A program made the translations under genes and the position numbers. From NCBI GenBank assembly GCA_022800815.1, contig JAAWRC010000021.1:1-53378 (forward strand): a DNA stretch of 53,378 nucleotides, in the 5' to 3' direction. This stretch comes from Lachnospiraceae bacterium. Its GTDB lineage: Bacteria; Bacillota; Clostridia; Lachnospirales; Lachnospiraceae. Below the pieces are notes generated by a model, which was not told where the DNA came from, did not search any database, and saw nothing but the letters and a program-made list of their open reading frames with translations. Below, in pieces: positions 40,513-48,875 of the stretch (position 1 is its first letter; every line of letters starts with the position of its first letter).

Positions 40513-41853
40513 ATGAGTGAAAACAGATACACCAGGGAGGACGTGATCCGGCTGGCGGAGGAGGAGGACGTGGAGTTTGTCCGTCTGCAGTTTCCTGATA
40601 TCTTCGGGGTTCTGAAAAATATGGCCATCACGGTCAGCCAGCTGGAGAAGGCGCTGCACAATGAATGCAGCTTTGACGGCGTATCCGTGAACCGCTACGG
40701 GGAATTTGCCAGGACGGACCTGTTTCTCAGGCCGGACCTGGACACCTTTGAGATTTTTCCCTGGCGGCCCAAGCAGGGAAAGGTGGCCCGCCTGATCTGC
40801 GACGTGTACAATGCGGACGGGACGCCCTACGCCGCCGATACCCGTCTGGCCTTGAAGCGGGTGATGGAGAAGGCGAAGCGGATGGGGTACGTGTTCAAGG
40901 TGGAGCCGGAATGCGAATTTTTTCTGTTCCAGATCGACGACGACGGGAAGCCGACCACGGTCACCTATGAGCAGGCGGGGTATTTCGACGTGGGGCCCGT
41001 GGATTTTGCGGAAAACGTGCGGCGGGACATCGTCCTCAATCTGGAGGACATGGGATTCGAGGTCCGTTCCTCCCACCATGAGAAGGCGCCCGGGCAGCAC
41101 GAGATTGACTTCAAATACAGTGACGCCCTGAAAACGGCGGATAACCTTCTGACCTTCAAGATGACGGTGAAGTCCATCGCCAGGCGTCACGGGCTTCACG
41201 CCACCTTCATGCCCAAGCCCAAGTCGGACGTGGACGGTTCCGGCATGCATGTCAACATGTCCCTCTGGGATGCGGAGGGGCGGGACGTCTTTTATGACGA
41301 GGAGGCCCCCTATAAGCTGAGCGGGACGGCCCGTCAGTTCATGGCGGGGATCCTCAGTCACATCCGGGCGATCACGGCCCTCACGAACCCTCTCGTGAAT
41401 TCTTATAAGCGGCTGGTGCCGGGCTTCGAGGCGCCGGTCTACGCCACCTGGTCGGCGGAGACCGTCTTTGCCCTGCTCAGGGTGCCGGCGGTCATGGGCA
41501 GCCATGCCAAGCTGGAACTGCGCTCCCCGGATCCGACGGCGAACCCCTACCTGGTGTTTGCCGCCTGTCTGGCGGCGGGACTCGAGGGTATCGAGAAGGA
41601 ATTGGAGCTTTGCCCGAGCGTGGACGTGAACGTGTCCGCCTGGACCGACGAACAGAGGAAAAACCTGGATATCGAACGGCTGCCCAGGAACATATGCGAG
41701 GCCGTCGACGCCCTGGAGGCGGACGCCTTCATCACCGGGGTCATGGGAGATGCGCTGGCCAAACAGTATGTCGACGCAAAACGAAAGGAATGGGACGTTT
41801 ACCGCAGGCAGGTGACGGAATGGGAGATCGGGGAGTACCTGAATCGCTACTAG
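40513..41853 (+). CDS. glnA: Type I glutamine synthetase
   Basis: 446 residues from MSENRYTREDVIR, with AAAGGAG 9 nt upstream; an earlier in-frame start would include the repeat. VEFVRLQFPDIFGVLKN, DLFLRPDLDTF, EPECEFFLF, HEKAPGQHEIDFKY, HATFMPKP, GSGMHVNMSL and RSPDPTANPYL are the active-site blocks. The length fits the GSI-alpha type, which lacks the adenylylation site. It makes glutamine from Glu, NH3 and ATP. An ANTAR regulator gene follows by 31 bp. Confidence 0.95.
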   Translation: MSENRYTREDVIRLAEEEDVEFVRLQFPDIFGVLKNMAITVSQLEKALHNECSFDGVSVNRYGEFARTDLFLRPDLDTFEIFPWRPKQGKVARLICDVYNADGTPYAADTRLALKRVMEKAKRMGYVFKVEPECEFFLFQIDDDGKPTTVTYEQAGYFDVGPVDFAENVRRDIVLNLEDMGFEVRSSHHEKAPGQHEIDFKYSDALKTADNLLTFKMTVKSIARRHGLHATFMPKPKSDVDGSGMHVNMSLWDAEGRDVFYDEEAPYKLSGTARQFMAGILSHIRAITALTNPLVNSYKRLVPGFEAPVYATWSAETVFALLRVPAVMGSHAKLELRSPDPTANPYLVFAACLAAGLEGIEKELELCPSVDVNVSAWTDEQRKNLDIERLPRNICEAVDALEADAFITGVMGDALAKQYVDAKRKEWDVYRRQVTEWEIGEYLNRY

Positions 41854-41884
41854 GGTCCTGCCTGGACAGCAGGGAGGTGACAGC

Positions 41885-42433
41885 ATGGCCAATATCATCG
41901 TGGCCTTTCCGAAAGCGGAGGATGCGAAAAACATTCGGAATATCCTGAACCGGAACGGATTTCGCATCATTGCCGTCTGTACCACGGGGGCCCAGGTGTT
42001 AAATTCCATGGAAGGGCTTCATGACGGGATCGTGGTCTGCGGTTATCGGTTTGCGGACATGCGCTACGGAGAGCTGCTGGAATACCTCCCGGAGGGTTCC
42101 CCGATGCTGCTCGTCGCTTCGGAGCGGCACTGGGGAGAGGCGGCGGCTGACAACCTGGTGTGTATCGGCATGCCTCTGAGGCTCCACGACCTCGTTGACA
42201 CCCTGACCATGATGGAGGAAGCGCAGAGCAGAAGGCGGAGAAGACGGAAAGCACAGCCGAGTGTGAGGGACGAAGGGGACCGGGCGGTGATCGTCCGGGC
42301 AAAAGAAGTTTTGATGGAGCGCAACAATATGACGGAGACGGAGGCCCATCGCTATATCCAGAAATGCAGCATGGACAGCGGCACGAACATGGTGGAGACG
42401 GCTCACATGATCCTTGACATCATGAAGCAGTAG
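41885..42433 (+). CDS. ANTAR-domain antiterminator of the response-regulator type
   Basis: 182 residues. Residues 1-110 resemble a receiver fold, but the acidic pocket is poor (NIIVAFPKAEDAKNI, VVCGYRF), so phosphorylation is doubtful. The C-terminal ANTAR domain (about 130-182: AVIVRAKEVLMERNNMTETEAHRYIQKCSMDSGTNMVETAHMIL) binds RNA hairpins to prevent termination. Placement right after glnA is common in Clostridia and suggests it acts on nitrogen genes, perhaps on the glnA leader itself. GGAGGTGA lies 7 nt before the ATG. Confidence 0.88.
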   Translation: MANIIVAFPKAEDAKNIRNILNRNGFRIIAVCTTGAQVLNSMEGLHDGIVVCGYRFADMRYGELLEYLPEGSPMLLVASERHWGEAAADNLVCIGMPLRLHDLVDTLTMMEEAQSRRRRRRKAQPSVRDEGDRAVIVRAKEVLMERNNMTETEAHRYIQKCSMDSGTNMVETAHMILDIMKQ

Positions 42434-42462
42434 GAGCGTCTGGGCCGGAAAGGCGGTTTGAG

Positions 42463-43257
42463 TTGAGATTTACAAAGATGCAGGGTCTTGGAAATGACTA
42501 TGTATACGTGAATTGTTTTGAGGAGAAGGTGGAGGCGCCGACGCTTGCGGCCAAAAAGGTCAGTGACCGGCATTTTGGCGTTGGTTCGGACGGCCTGATT
42601 CTGATCTGCCCCTCCGACCGGGCGGACTGCAGGATGGAAATGTACAATGCGGACGGATCCCGGGGCGCCATGTGCGGGAACGGGATTCGGTGCGTGGCCA
42701 AGTATGCCTATGAGGCGGGGCTCGTAAAACATGCGGACATGTCCGTGGAGACGGACAGCGGGATCCGCCATGTGAAATGCCGGCCGGAAAACGGAAAGGT
42801 CCGTCTGGTGGAGGTGGACATGGGGACTCCCGTGGTGGGAGAGCGGGAGGCATTTTTATGGGGGAAAAGAGAACTTTTCTTCACCCCAGTGGACATGGGG
42901 AATCCCCATGCGGTGTTTTTCGACGAGGGGGAGGAACTTCCCGAGGTCACCTGCTTTGGCCCTGCGGTGGAGAAAAGCTCCCGTTTTCCGGGAGGGGTGA
43001 ACGTGGAAGCGATTCATGTGGAAAACGGGCGGACGTTGTCCATGCGGGTCTGGGAGCGGGGGAGCGGGGAGACCATGGCCTGCGGAACCGGCGCCTGTGC
43101 GTCCTTTGCGGCGGCCAGAACTTTGGGATTTGTGGGAGATACCGGCACGGTGAAGCTTTTGGGAGGGGATCTGGAGATTTTTTGGCCCGGCCCCGGTGAG
43201 CCGCTTCGGATGACCGGTCCGGCCGTGGAGGTATTCCGGGGGGAAATCGCACTGTGA
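42463..43257 (+). CDS. dapF: Diaminopimelate epimerase
   Basis: 264 residues from a TTG at 42463; AAAGGCGG lies 6 nt upstream and no Met fits before MRFTKMQGLGNDY. Both catalytic cysteines are present, in MCGNGIRC (near 70) and MACGTGACA (near 210). It converts LL- to meso-diaminopimelate for peptidoglycan and lysine. It follows the ANTAR gene by 29 bp and precedes dapL, with which it makes two consecutive steps. Confidence 0.94.
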   Translation: MRFTKMQGLGNDYVYVNCFEEKVEAPTLAAKKVSDRHFGVGSDGLILICPSDRADCRMEMYNADGSRGAMCGNGIRCVAKYAYEAGLVKHADMSVETDSGIRHVKCRPENGKVRLVEVDMGTPVVGEREAFLWGKRELFFTPVDMGNPHAVFFDEGEELPEVTCFGPAVEKSSRFPGGVNVEAIHVENGRTLSMRVWERGSGETMACGTGACASFAAARTLGFVGDTGTVKLLGGDLEIFWPGPGEPLRMTGPAVEVFRGEIAL

Positions 43258-43313
43258 GTCCGGACGGATCTGGACATTTTCGACCGTACAGGCAATTTTT
43301 ACGCAGACGGCAC

Positions 43314-43343
43314 TTGACTTTCTCCCGCCTCGGAGTCTAAGAT
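43314..43343 (+). promoter_or_regulatory. dapL promoter
   Basis: TTGACT (43314-43319) and TAAGAT (43338-43343), 18 bp apart, about 30 bp before dapL. Confidence 0.6.
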
Positions 43344-43374
43344 AGACAGGAAAGAAAATTTGGAGGACAGAAGC

Positions 43375-44589
43375 ATGTTTAAGATTAATGACAATTACTT
43401 AAAACTGCCCGGAAGCTATCTTTTTTCCACCATCGGAAAAAAGGTGCGGGAATATTCTGAAGCAAATCCGGAGAAAGAGATCATACGCCTGGGGATCGGG
43501 GACGTGACGCAGCCCCTGGCGCCGGCCATCATTGAGGCCCTGCATAAGGCCGTGGACGAGATGGGCGTCTCCGAAACCTTCCGGGGCTATGCGCCGGATC
43601 TGGGCTATGAGTTTCTGAGAGAGGCCATTGCGGCGGGAGACTACGGAGCGAGGGGGTGCGAGATTTCCGCAGACGAGATCTTCGTCAGCGACGGAGCAAA
43701 GTGTGATTCCGGAAACATTCAGGAGATTTTCAGTCTGGACAATCGGATTGCGGTCTGCGACCCGGTGTACCCGGTGTACGTGGACACCAACGCCATGGCG
43801 GGAAGGACGGGAGTATACGAGGAGGCATCCGGAAAATGGAGCGACGTGATCTACATGCCCTGCACGGCGGAAAACGGATTTGCCCCGGAGCTTCCAAAGG
43901 AGGTTCCCGACATGATCTATCTGTGTTTTCCCAACAATCCCACCGGCGCCGCAATCAAGAAGGACGCCCTCCAGGAATGGGTGGACTATGCCAACCGGGA
44001 GGGGGCGGTCATCATCTACGATGCGGCCTACGAGGCTTATATTTCCGAGGACGACGTTCCCCACAGCATTTATGAGTGCGAGGGCGCCAGAACCTGCGCC
44101 ATTGAGCTCAGGAGTTTTTCCAAGAATGCGGGCTTCACCGGGGTCCGTCTGGGCTACACGGTGATCCCCAAGGAGCTTGAATGCGGCGGTGTGAGCCTCC
44201 ATGGCTTGTGGGCGAGGCGCCACGGCACCAAGTACAATGGGGCGCCCTACATCATCCAGCGGGCGGGGGAAGCCGTTTACTCGGAGGAGGGGAAGGCCCA
44301 GCTGAGGAAACAGGTGGCCTCCTACATGAAAAATGCGAAAGTGATCTATGAGGGCCTGCGGGCGGCGGGCTATACGGTTTCCGGCGGTGTCAATGCGCCT
44401 TACATCTGGCTGAAGACGCCTGGGACCATGACCTCCTGGGAATTTTTCGACTTTCTCCTGGAAAAGGCGAACGTGGTGGGAACGCCCGGCTCCGGCTTCG
44501 GCCCCAGCGGCGAGGGCTATTTCCGGCTGACGGCCTTTGGAACCTATGAGAACACGGTGCGGGCCATCGAGCGGATAAAGGCCCTGTAA
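43375..44589 (+). CDS. dapL: LL-diaminopimelate aminotransferase
   Basis: 404 residues from MFKINDNYLKLPGSYLF with GGAGG 9 nt upstream. RLGIGDVTQPLAPAI, SDGAKCDSGNIQEIF, YPVYVDTNAMAGRTG, CFPNNPTGA, YDAAYEAYI and the PLP lysine in SFSKNAGFTGVRLGY are diagnostic of DapL. It aminates tetrahydrodipicolinate directly to LL-DAP, bypassing the succinyl or acetyl variants. With dapF it supplies meso-DAP. Confidence 0.96.
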   Translation: MFKINDNYLKLPGSYLFSTIGKKVREYSEANPEKEIIRLGIGDVTQPLAPAIIEALHKAVDEMGVSETFRGYAPDLGYEFLREAIAAGDYGARGCEISADEIFVSDGAKCDSGNIQEIFSLDNRIAVCDPVYPVYVDTNAMAGRTGVYEEASGKWSDVIYMPCTAENGFAPELPKEVPDMIYLCFPNNPTGAAIKKDALQEWVDYANREGAVIIYDAAYEAYISEDDVPHSIYECEGARTCAIELRSFSKNAGFTGVRLGYTVIPKELECGGVSLHGLWARRHGTKYNGAPYIIQRAGEAVYSEEGKAQLRKQVASYMKNAKVIYEGLRAAGYTVSGGVNAPYIWLKTPGTMTSWEFFDFLLEKANVVGTPGSGFGPSGEGYFRLTAFGTYENTVRAIERIKAL

Positions 44590-44628
44590 AAGCACTGCCG
44601 TCGGGCGGTGCGGCATGGAATCGGATTG

Positions 44629-44689
44629 AAAAGGCTGTGGGAAGATGCCCTCTCCGGGCGGTGGAAAGTTTCCTATAGCCTTTTATTTT
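44629..44689 (+). terminator. Probable dapL terminator
   Basis: AAAAGGCT (44629-44636) pairs with AGCCTTTT (44677-44684), with an inner GCCC/GGGC stem (44647-44658), and a T-rich tail follows. The stretch from here to 44930 is AT-rich and holds no gene I can support. Confidence 0.5.
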
Positions 44690-44933
44690 AGCCCTTATGA
44701 AAAAGAGACAATTATTGGCTGGAAAAGGAATGAAAATATAGAGAAAGCACACAAAACAAGAGAAAATTGATCAATGGTGCGACAGGTGGATTTTGTGAAG
44801 CTTTATTTTTTCAATATTAGCAAAATGCATAAAAAATAATCGTCTATATTGTAATAAAAGACGAAAACAAAAAAGAAATATGGGAAATAATGAGAAGAAA
44901 TTCGGGCGTACCTGATTTTGCCGCCACTTGTCG

Positions 44934-44962
44934 TTGACAAAGCTGTGCAATTATCCTATAAT
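44934..44962 (+). promoter_or_regulatory. Promoter of the sugar-kinase locus
   Basis: TTGACA (44934-44939) and TATAAT (44957-44962), 17 bp apart, both exact consensus. It drives the RpiR regulator and probably the two kinase genes. Confidence 0.85.
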
Positions 44963-45035
44963 CGTTAATAGAAAATTAATGAAATTGTTCAACGGGCAGC
45001 AAGGGGATGTTTTTGACAACCGGGAGTGGCGTGAC

Positions 45036-45875
45036 ATGAATCAGAAAGACGCATTGGTAATCGATACGATCAGGGAAAATTATCAGCAGATGTTTGCTGC
45101 GGAGAAGAAGGTGGCGGATTATATCCTGGAACATCCGGACCGGGTGGTCTCCTCCAGCGTGTCGGAGCTTGCGGAGCTTTCCGGGGTCAGCGACGCCACG
45201 GTGATCCGCATGTGCAAGCATCTGGGTTACCAGGGCTTTTACCAGATGAAGATCAATCTGGCGAGAGACCTGGGGCAGCATCAGCTGGTGGGATACCGGG
45301 GCGATCAGAACAATCCGGACACGGCGAAGGCGATTCTGCAAGGGATTGCGAGGAATCTGCTGAGTACGGCCTCCAGGCTGGACATGAACGTGATCTTGCA
45401 CTGTGCTAGACTGATCCGGGAGAGCGAAACGGTACATGCGGTGGCGGTGGGCAATACCAGCCCTGTGGCCATCGATCTGGGGTTCCGGCTGGGGCGTCTG
45501 GGAATCCGGACCAGCAGCGCATTGATTCCGGAGTATTTTTTGAGTAATATCAGCCTGGGAAGCAGGCGGGACGTGATCGTGGCGATCTCCCATTCGGGAA
45601 GTTCCAGGCAGGTGATCCAGGCATTGGAGCTGGGGAGGGAGAAGGGAATGAAGAGCATCGCCGTCACGGGGGCGGCCAGGAGTCCGATTTCCCAGCTGGC
45701 GGATTATACCCTGTATATTTCCGTGGACGATCCTCTGTTCAGCGAGTTCGGAGCGATCTCCCACGTGTATGCCATGGCGGTCATCGACGCACTGCTTTAT
45801 TTTGTGGCAAATGCGGAGCGGGAGCCGGAGGACGTGGACCGGCTGGAGATGCTTCTGGCGGAATATAAGCTTTGA
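45036..45875 (+). CDS. RpiR/MurR-family transcriptional regulator
   Basis: 279 residues from MNQKDALVIDTIRENY, with GGAG 9 nt upstream; earlier Met codons lie too near the promoter and lack a ribosome site. The N-terminal HTH_6 domain (about 15-85: AAEKKVADYILEHPDRVVSSSVSELAELSGVSDATVIRMC in pieces) is followed by a SIS sugar-phosphate-binding domain (about 120-255: HAVAVGNTSPVAIDLGFRLGRLG, VIVAISHSGSSRQVI). The ligand is probably a phosphorylated sugar made by the adjoining kinases. Confidence 0.92.
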   Translation: MNQKDALVIDTIRENYQQMFAAEKKVADYILEHPDRVVSSSVSELAELSGVSDATVIRMCKHLGYQGFYQMKINLARDLGQHQLVGYRGDQNNPDTAKAILQGIARNLLSTASRLDMNVILHCARLIRESETVHAVAVGNTSPVAIDLGFRLGRLGIRTSSALIPEYFLSNISLGSRRDVIVAISHSGSSRQVIQALELGREKGMKSIAVTGAARSPISQLADYTLYISVDDPLFSEFGAISHVYAMAVIDALLYFVANAEREPEDVDRLEMLLAEYKL

Positions 45876-45920
45876 CGCTGCCCGGAGGGCAGGACAATAA
45901 AAACGGACAAGGTGGAACGA

Positions 45921-47237
45921 ATGGCATATCAGGACAAATATGAAACGTATCTGAATCAGATCCCGTCGGACATTGAAAGCTGCAGGAGAAGCGGACGGAG
46001 ACACGTGTTCGGATACACGAGCAATTACGACGTGGTTTTCAAGTGGGACGTCGACGCATACAATCAGATTCTGGATGAATTTTTGAAGGAGGAGCCGGCG
46101 GCCCGGGCGGGGGATACCATTGACACCATGGAGGATTTTGCCCGAATCAGCAGCTACTGTCTGATGAGGGGGATCGGGGCTAATTTTGACATTACGAGCC
46201 TTGAGGTGTGCGAGTATCTTAGACGGTGTTTCCAGTCGGAACCGGCCCTCGGAGGAACCTGCGCCCAGGGCGTTGCGGCTTTGGCGGCGCTGGGATTTCC
46301 CGTGGCGGCCCAGCTTACCGACAGATGCGGGGCGGTCTGCAGGATGATGGATGCGCCGGGCGTGGAGGTGGTGAGGGAGGGGCGGCTCGTACCCATCATG
46401 GAAGGGGCTTCCGACGAGGCCCCGGTTTACCACATGATCCTGCAGTTTTCCAAGGACGACAGGATCCGGGTCGGGGGAGAGGAATATGCGGTGCCCCTGT
46501 CCAACCGGTTGATTTTGTTCTACGACACGATTCATAAGACGGTGCCCATCGATCCCGGTTTTTTTGATTACTGGAACAGGCATGCCGGAGATATTGCCTC
46601 CTATCTGGCCTCCGGGTTTGACGCGGTAATTGACACGTCGGTCATGGAGGAACGGCTGGATCAGATTTGCAGTCATTTCGAGATCATGAGGAAAAAAAAT
46701 CCGGATTTCATCGCCTATCTGGAAGGGGCGTATTATATGAATCCGGAGGTGAAGGAGATGCTCTTTCACCGTCTGGCGCCCTATGTCAACATTGTCGGAA
46801 CCAACGAGGAGGAGCTGGTGGCCCAGAACGAGGTGCACGGGCTTACCACGGACATTACGGATATTGAGTCGGTGCTTCGGGGAATCGAGGCGTTGATGTT
46901 TCACTGCGGCATCCGGGGTGTCGTGCTCCATACGAAGGACTATTCACTGTATTACGGGGAGGAGCTTGCGGGGATCGATATTGAAAAGGGACTGACCATG
47001 GGCAATCTCATGTCGGGAACCAGGGCCAGGATCGGAAAATACGGAACCATAGAGGAGTGCAGGGAGAGCCTGGAGCTGGGGTTAAGCCCCGTCGGCCTGG
47101 ATTTTCATGAGAGGCTGGGACGGCTTAAGCTTGACCGGCAGGCGGTGCTGGTGCCCTCCAGATATCTGGAGCATCCAAAGTACACGATCGGTTTGGGAGA
47201 CACCTTCGTGGCGGGAGTGCACACTTGTTTTCAATAG
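45921..47237 (+). CDS. ADP-dependent glucokinase/phosphofructokinase family sugar kinase
   Basis: 438 residues from the ATG at 45921 with AAGGTGG 5 nt upstream. The ribokinase-like fold of the ADP-PFK/GK family is visible: GYTSNYDVVFKWD near the N-terminus (sugar-site Asp), EPALGGTCAQGVAALAALG, YVNIVGTNEEELVA (the NE motif) and the C-terminal GLGDTFVAG with the catalytic Asp. Archaeal and animal relatives phosphorylate glucose or fructose-6-P with ADP rather than ATP. Bacterial members are few and poorly studied. The position between an RpiR regulator and a xylulokinase-type gene suggests a role with the same imported sugar. Confidence 0.82.
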   Translation: MAYQDKYETYLNQIPSDIESCRRSGRRHVFGYTSNYDVVFKWDVDAYNQILDEFLKEEPAARAGDTIDTMEDFARISSYCLMRGIGANFDITSLEVCEYLRRCFQSEPALGGTCAQGVAALAALGFPVAAQLTDRCGAVCRMMDAPGVEVVREGRLVPIMEGASDEAPVYHMILQFSKDDRIRVGGEEYAVPLSNRLILFYDTIHKTVPIDPGFFDYWNRHAGDIASYLASGFDAVIDTSVMEERLDQICSHFEIMRKKNPDFIAYLEGAYYMNPEVKEMLFHRLAPYVNIVGTNEEELVAQNEVHGLTTDITDIESVLRGIEALMFHCGIRGVVLHTKDYSLYYGEELAGIDIEKGLTMGNLMSGTRARIGKYGTIEECRESLELGLSPVGLDFHERLGRLKLDRQAVLVPSRYLEHPKYTIGLGDTFVAGVHTCFQ

Positions 47238-47319
47238 AAATCAATAGAAATCTTGGCGCTGCGGAGGCGACGCCGATTTCGGAGCGTAAAATTCAATCAG
47301 GAAGAGGGGACGGAAGGTT

Positions 47320-48825
47320 ATGGCTTATTTGATGGGAATTGATTTGGGGACTTCCAGCCTTAAGACGATCATCATCGACGAGGCGGGGAAGGTGAAGGCG
47401 CAGAGCGCAAGGCCGTATCAGTTTGCTTCTCCTTCCGGAGGTTATGCGGAGCATGACCCGGAGGAATGGTGGCAGGCGTGCTGCTCGACGGTCAGGGGGG
47501 CTCTTACAGCCTTGGGCGCACCGGCGTCGGAGGTGAAAGGAGTCAGCTTTTCGGGGCAGATGCACGGGGCCGTGCTGTTAGACAAAGACTTCAGGGTGAT
47601 TCGTCCCGCAATCCTTCACTGCGACGCCCGTTCGTCCGAACAGGTGCAGGAGCTTTCGGAGGCGCTGGGGCAGGAGCGGGTGCGGGAGCTGGTCATGAAT
47701 CCCGTCTATACCGGATTCCTGTTGCCCTCCTTATTGTGGGTGAGGAAGAACGAACCGGAAAATTATGAGAGAGTGCGATATGCGTTCCTGCCGAAGGACT
47801 ATTTGAAGTTTAAGCTGACGGGGGAGGTTTCCTCTGATTATTCGGATGCTTCGGCGACGCTGGCCTTTGATATCAGACAGAATTGCTGGTCGGAGGAGAT
47901 CCTTCGAGCCGTGGATGTGCCTATGGACATCTTTCCGAACTGCTATGGGACGGATGAGGCCACGGGAACTGTTTCGGAGGCGGCTTCCAGGGAGACGGGA
48001 CTTGCCGTTTCCACGGTCGTGGTGGCCGGAGGCGGAGACCAGGTGATGCAGGGCATTGGCAACGGCATCGTGAAGGCTGGCCAGGCTTCTTCCAACATCG
48101 GGACCAGCGGCCAGGTTTCTTTCCAAAGTGACGTGCCAATCGTAAATCCGGCACTCTCCACCAATACCTTCTGCGGTTATAAGAAAGGGCGCTGGATCAC
48201 CATGGGCGCCATTATGAACGCAGGCTTATCCCTTAAGTGGTTTAACAGCCTCTTTGAGACGGCTGATTATAACCTGATAAATGAACAAGTTGCAAAGGTA
48301 AAACCGGGAAGCGGGGGAGTCGTTTTCCTTCCGTACCTCAATGGAGAGCGGACCCCCCATGTGAACCCAAATTTAAGCGGAGTGTTCCTGGGCGTGAATC
48401 TGAACACGGGGCGGCCCCAGATGACGAGGGCAGTGATGGAGGGGGTGGCTTTCGCCCTGAATCAGTGCATCGAGGTCTGCGGCGAGCTGGGGCTTGAGGC
48501 AAAGACCATGGTGGCTTCCGGCGGAGGAGCCAGAAGTGCGCCCTGGCTGCAGATTCAGGCGGATGTTTTCGGCATTCCTCTTAAAGTGGCGGACACCGAA
48601 GAGCAGGCGGGCCTTGGCGCCGCCATTGCGGCGGGGGTCGGCGCAGGTGTTTACCGGGACATCGAGGAGGGCTGTGCGGCGGTGGTGAAGTACAAGGATT
48701 TTACCGTGGTTCCCAATGTCCAGAACCATAAGGCCTATGAAGAGTACTATCAACTCTTCAAGGATACTTATGCGGCCGGAAAGGATGTTTTGCAGCGGGT
48801 AACATTGATGGGGCGCAGACCGTGA
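47320..48825 (+). CDS. xylB: FGGY carbohydrate kinase, xylulokinase type
   Basis: 501 residues. MGIDLGTSSLKTIIIDE (phosphate loop), SFSGQMHGAVLLD (the GQMHG of xylulokinases), CDARSSEQ carrying the catalytic Asp, GGGDQVMQGIGNG, and the ATP site GEL...VASGGGARSAPWLQIQADVFG. The expected reaction is ATP-dependent phosphorylation of D-xylulose or a related ketose. No xylose isomerase is nearby. It is 82 bp after the ADP-dependent kinase and 50 bp before the ABC ATPase. Confidence 0.88.
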   Translation: MAYLMGIDLGTSSLKTIIIDEAGKVKAQSARPYQFASPSGGYAEHDPEEWWQACCSTVRGALTALGAPASEVKGVSFSGQMHGAVLLDKDFRVIRPAILHCDARSSEQVQELSEALGQERVRELVMNPVYTGFLLPSLLWVRKNEPENYERVRYAFLPKDYLKFKLTGEVSSDYSDASATLAFDIRQNCWSEEILRAVDVPMDIFPNCYGTDEATGTVSEAASRETGLAVSTVVVAGGGDQVMQGIGNGIVKAGQASSNIGTSGQVSFQSDVPIVNPALSTNTFCGYKKGRWITMGAIMNAGLSLKWFNSLFETADYNLINEQVAKVKPGSGGVVFLPYLNGERTPHVNPNLSGVFLGVNLNTGRPQMTRAVMEGVAFALNQCIEVCGELGLEAKTMVASGGGARSAPWLQIQADVFGIPLKVADTEEQAGLGAAIAAGVGAGVYRDIEEGCAAVVKYKDFTVVPNVQNHKAYEEYYQLFKDTYAAGKDVLQRVTLMGRRP

Positions 48826-48875
48826 GGCCTGGCCTGAAAAAGAAAGCATAGAGGTGAGAAAAGTTGGGAGAAGAA

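Noticed and set aside
44690-44930. Gene or element in the AT-rich gap before the RpiR promoter
   Set aside because: No open frame of useful length, no repeat shared with the window and no clear structure.
44976-46931. 651-codon open frame antisense to the RpiR and ADP-kinase genes
   Set aside because: A side effect of GC-rich codon use; no ribosome site or domain, and both sense genes are well supported.
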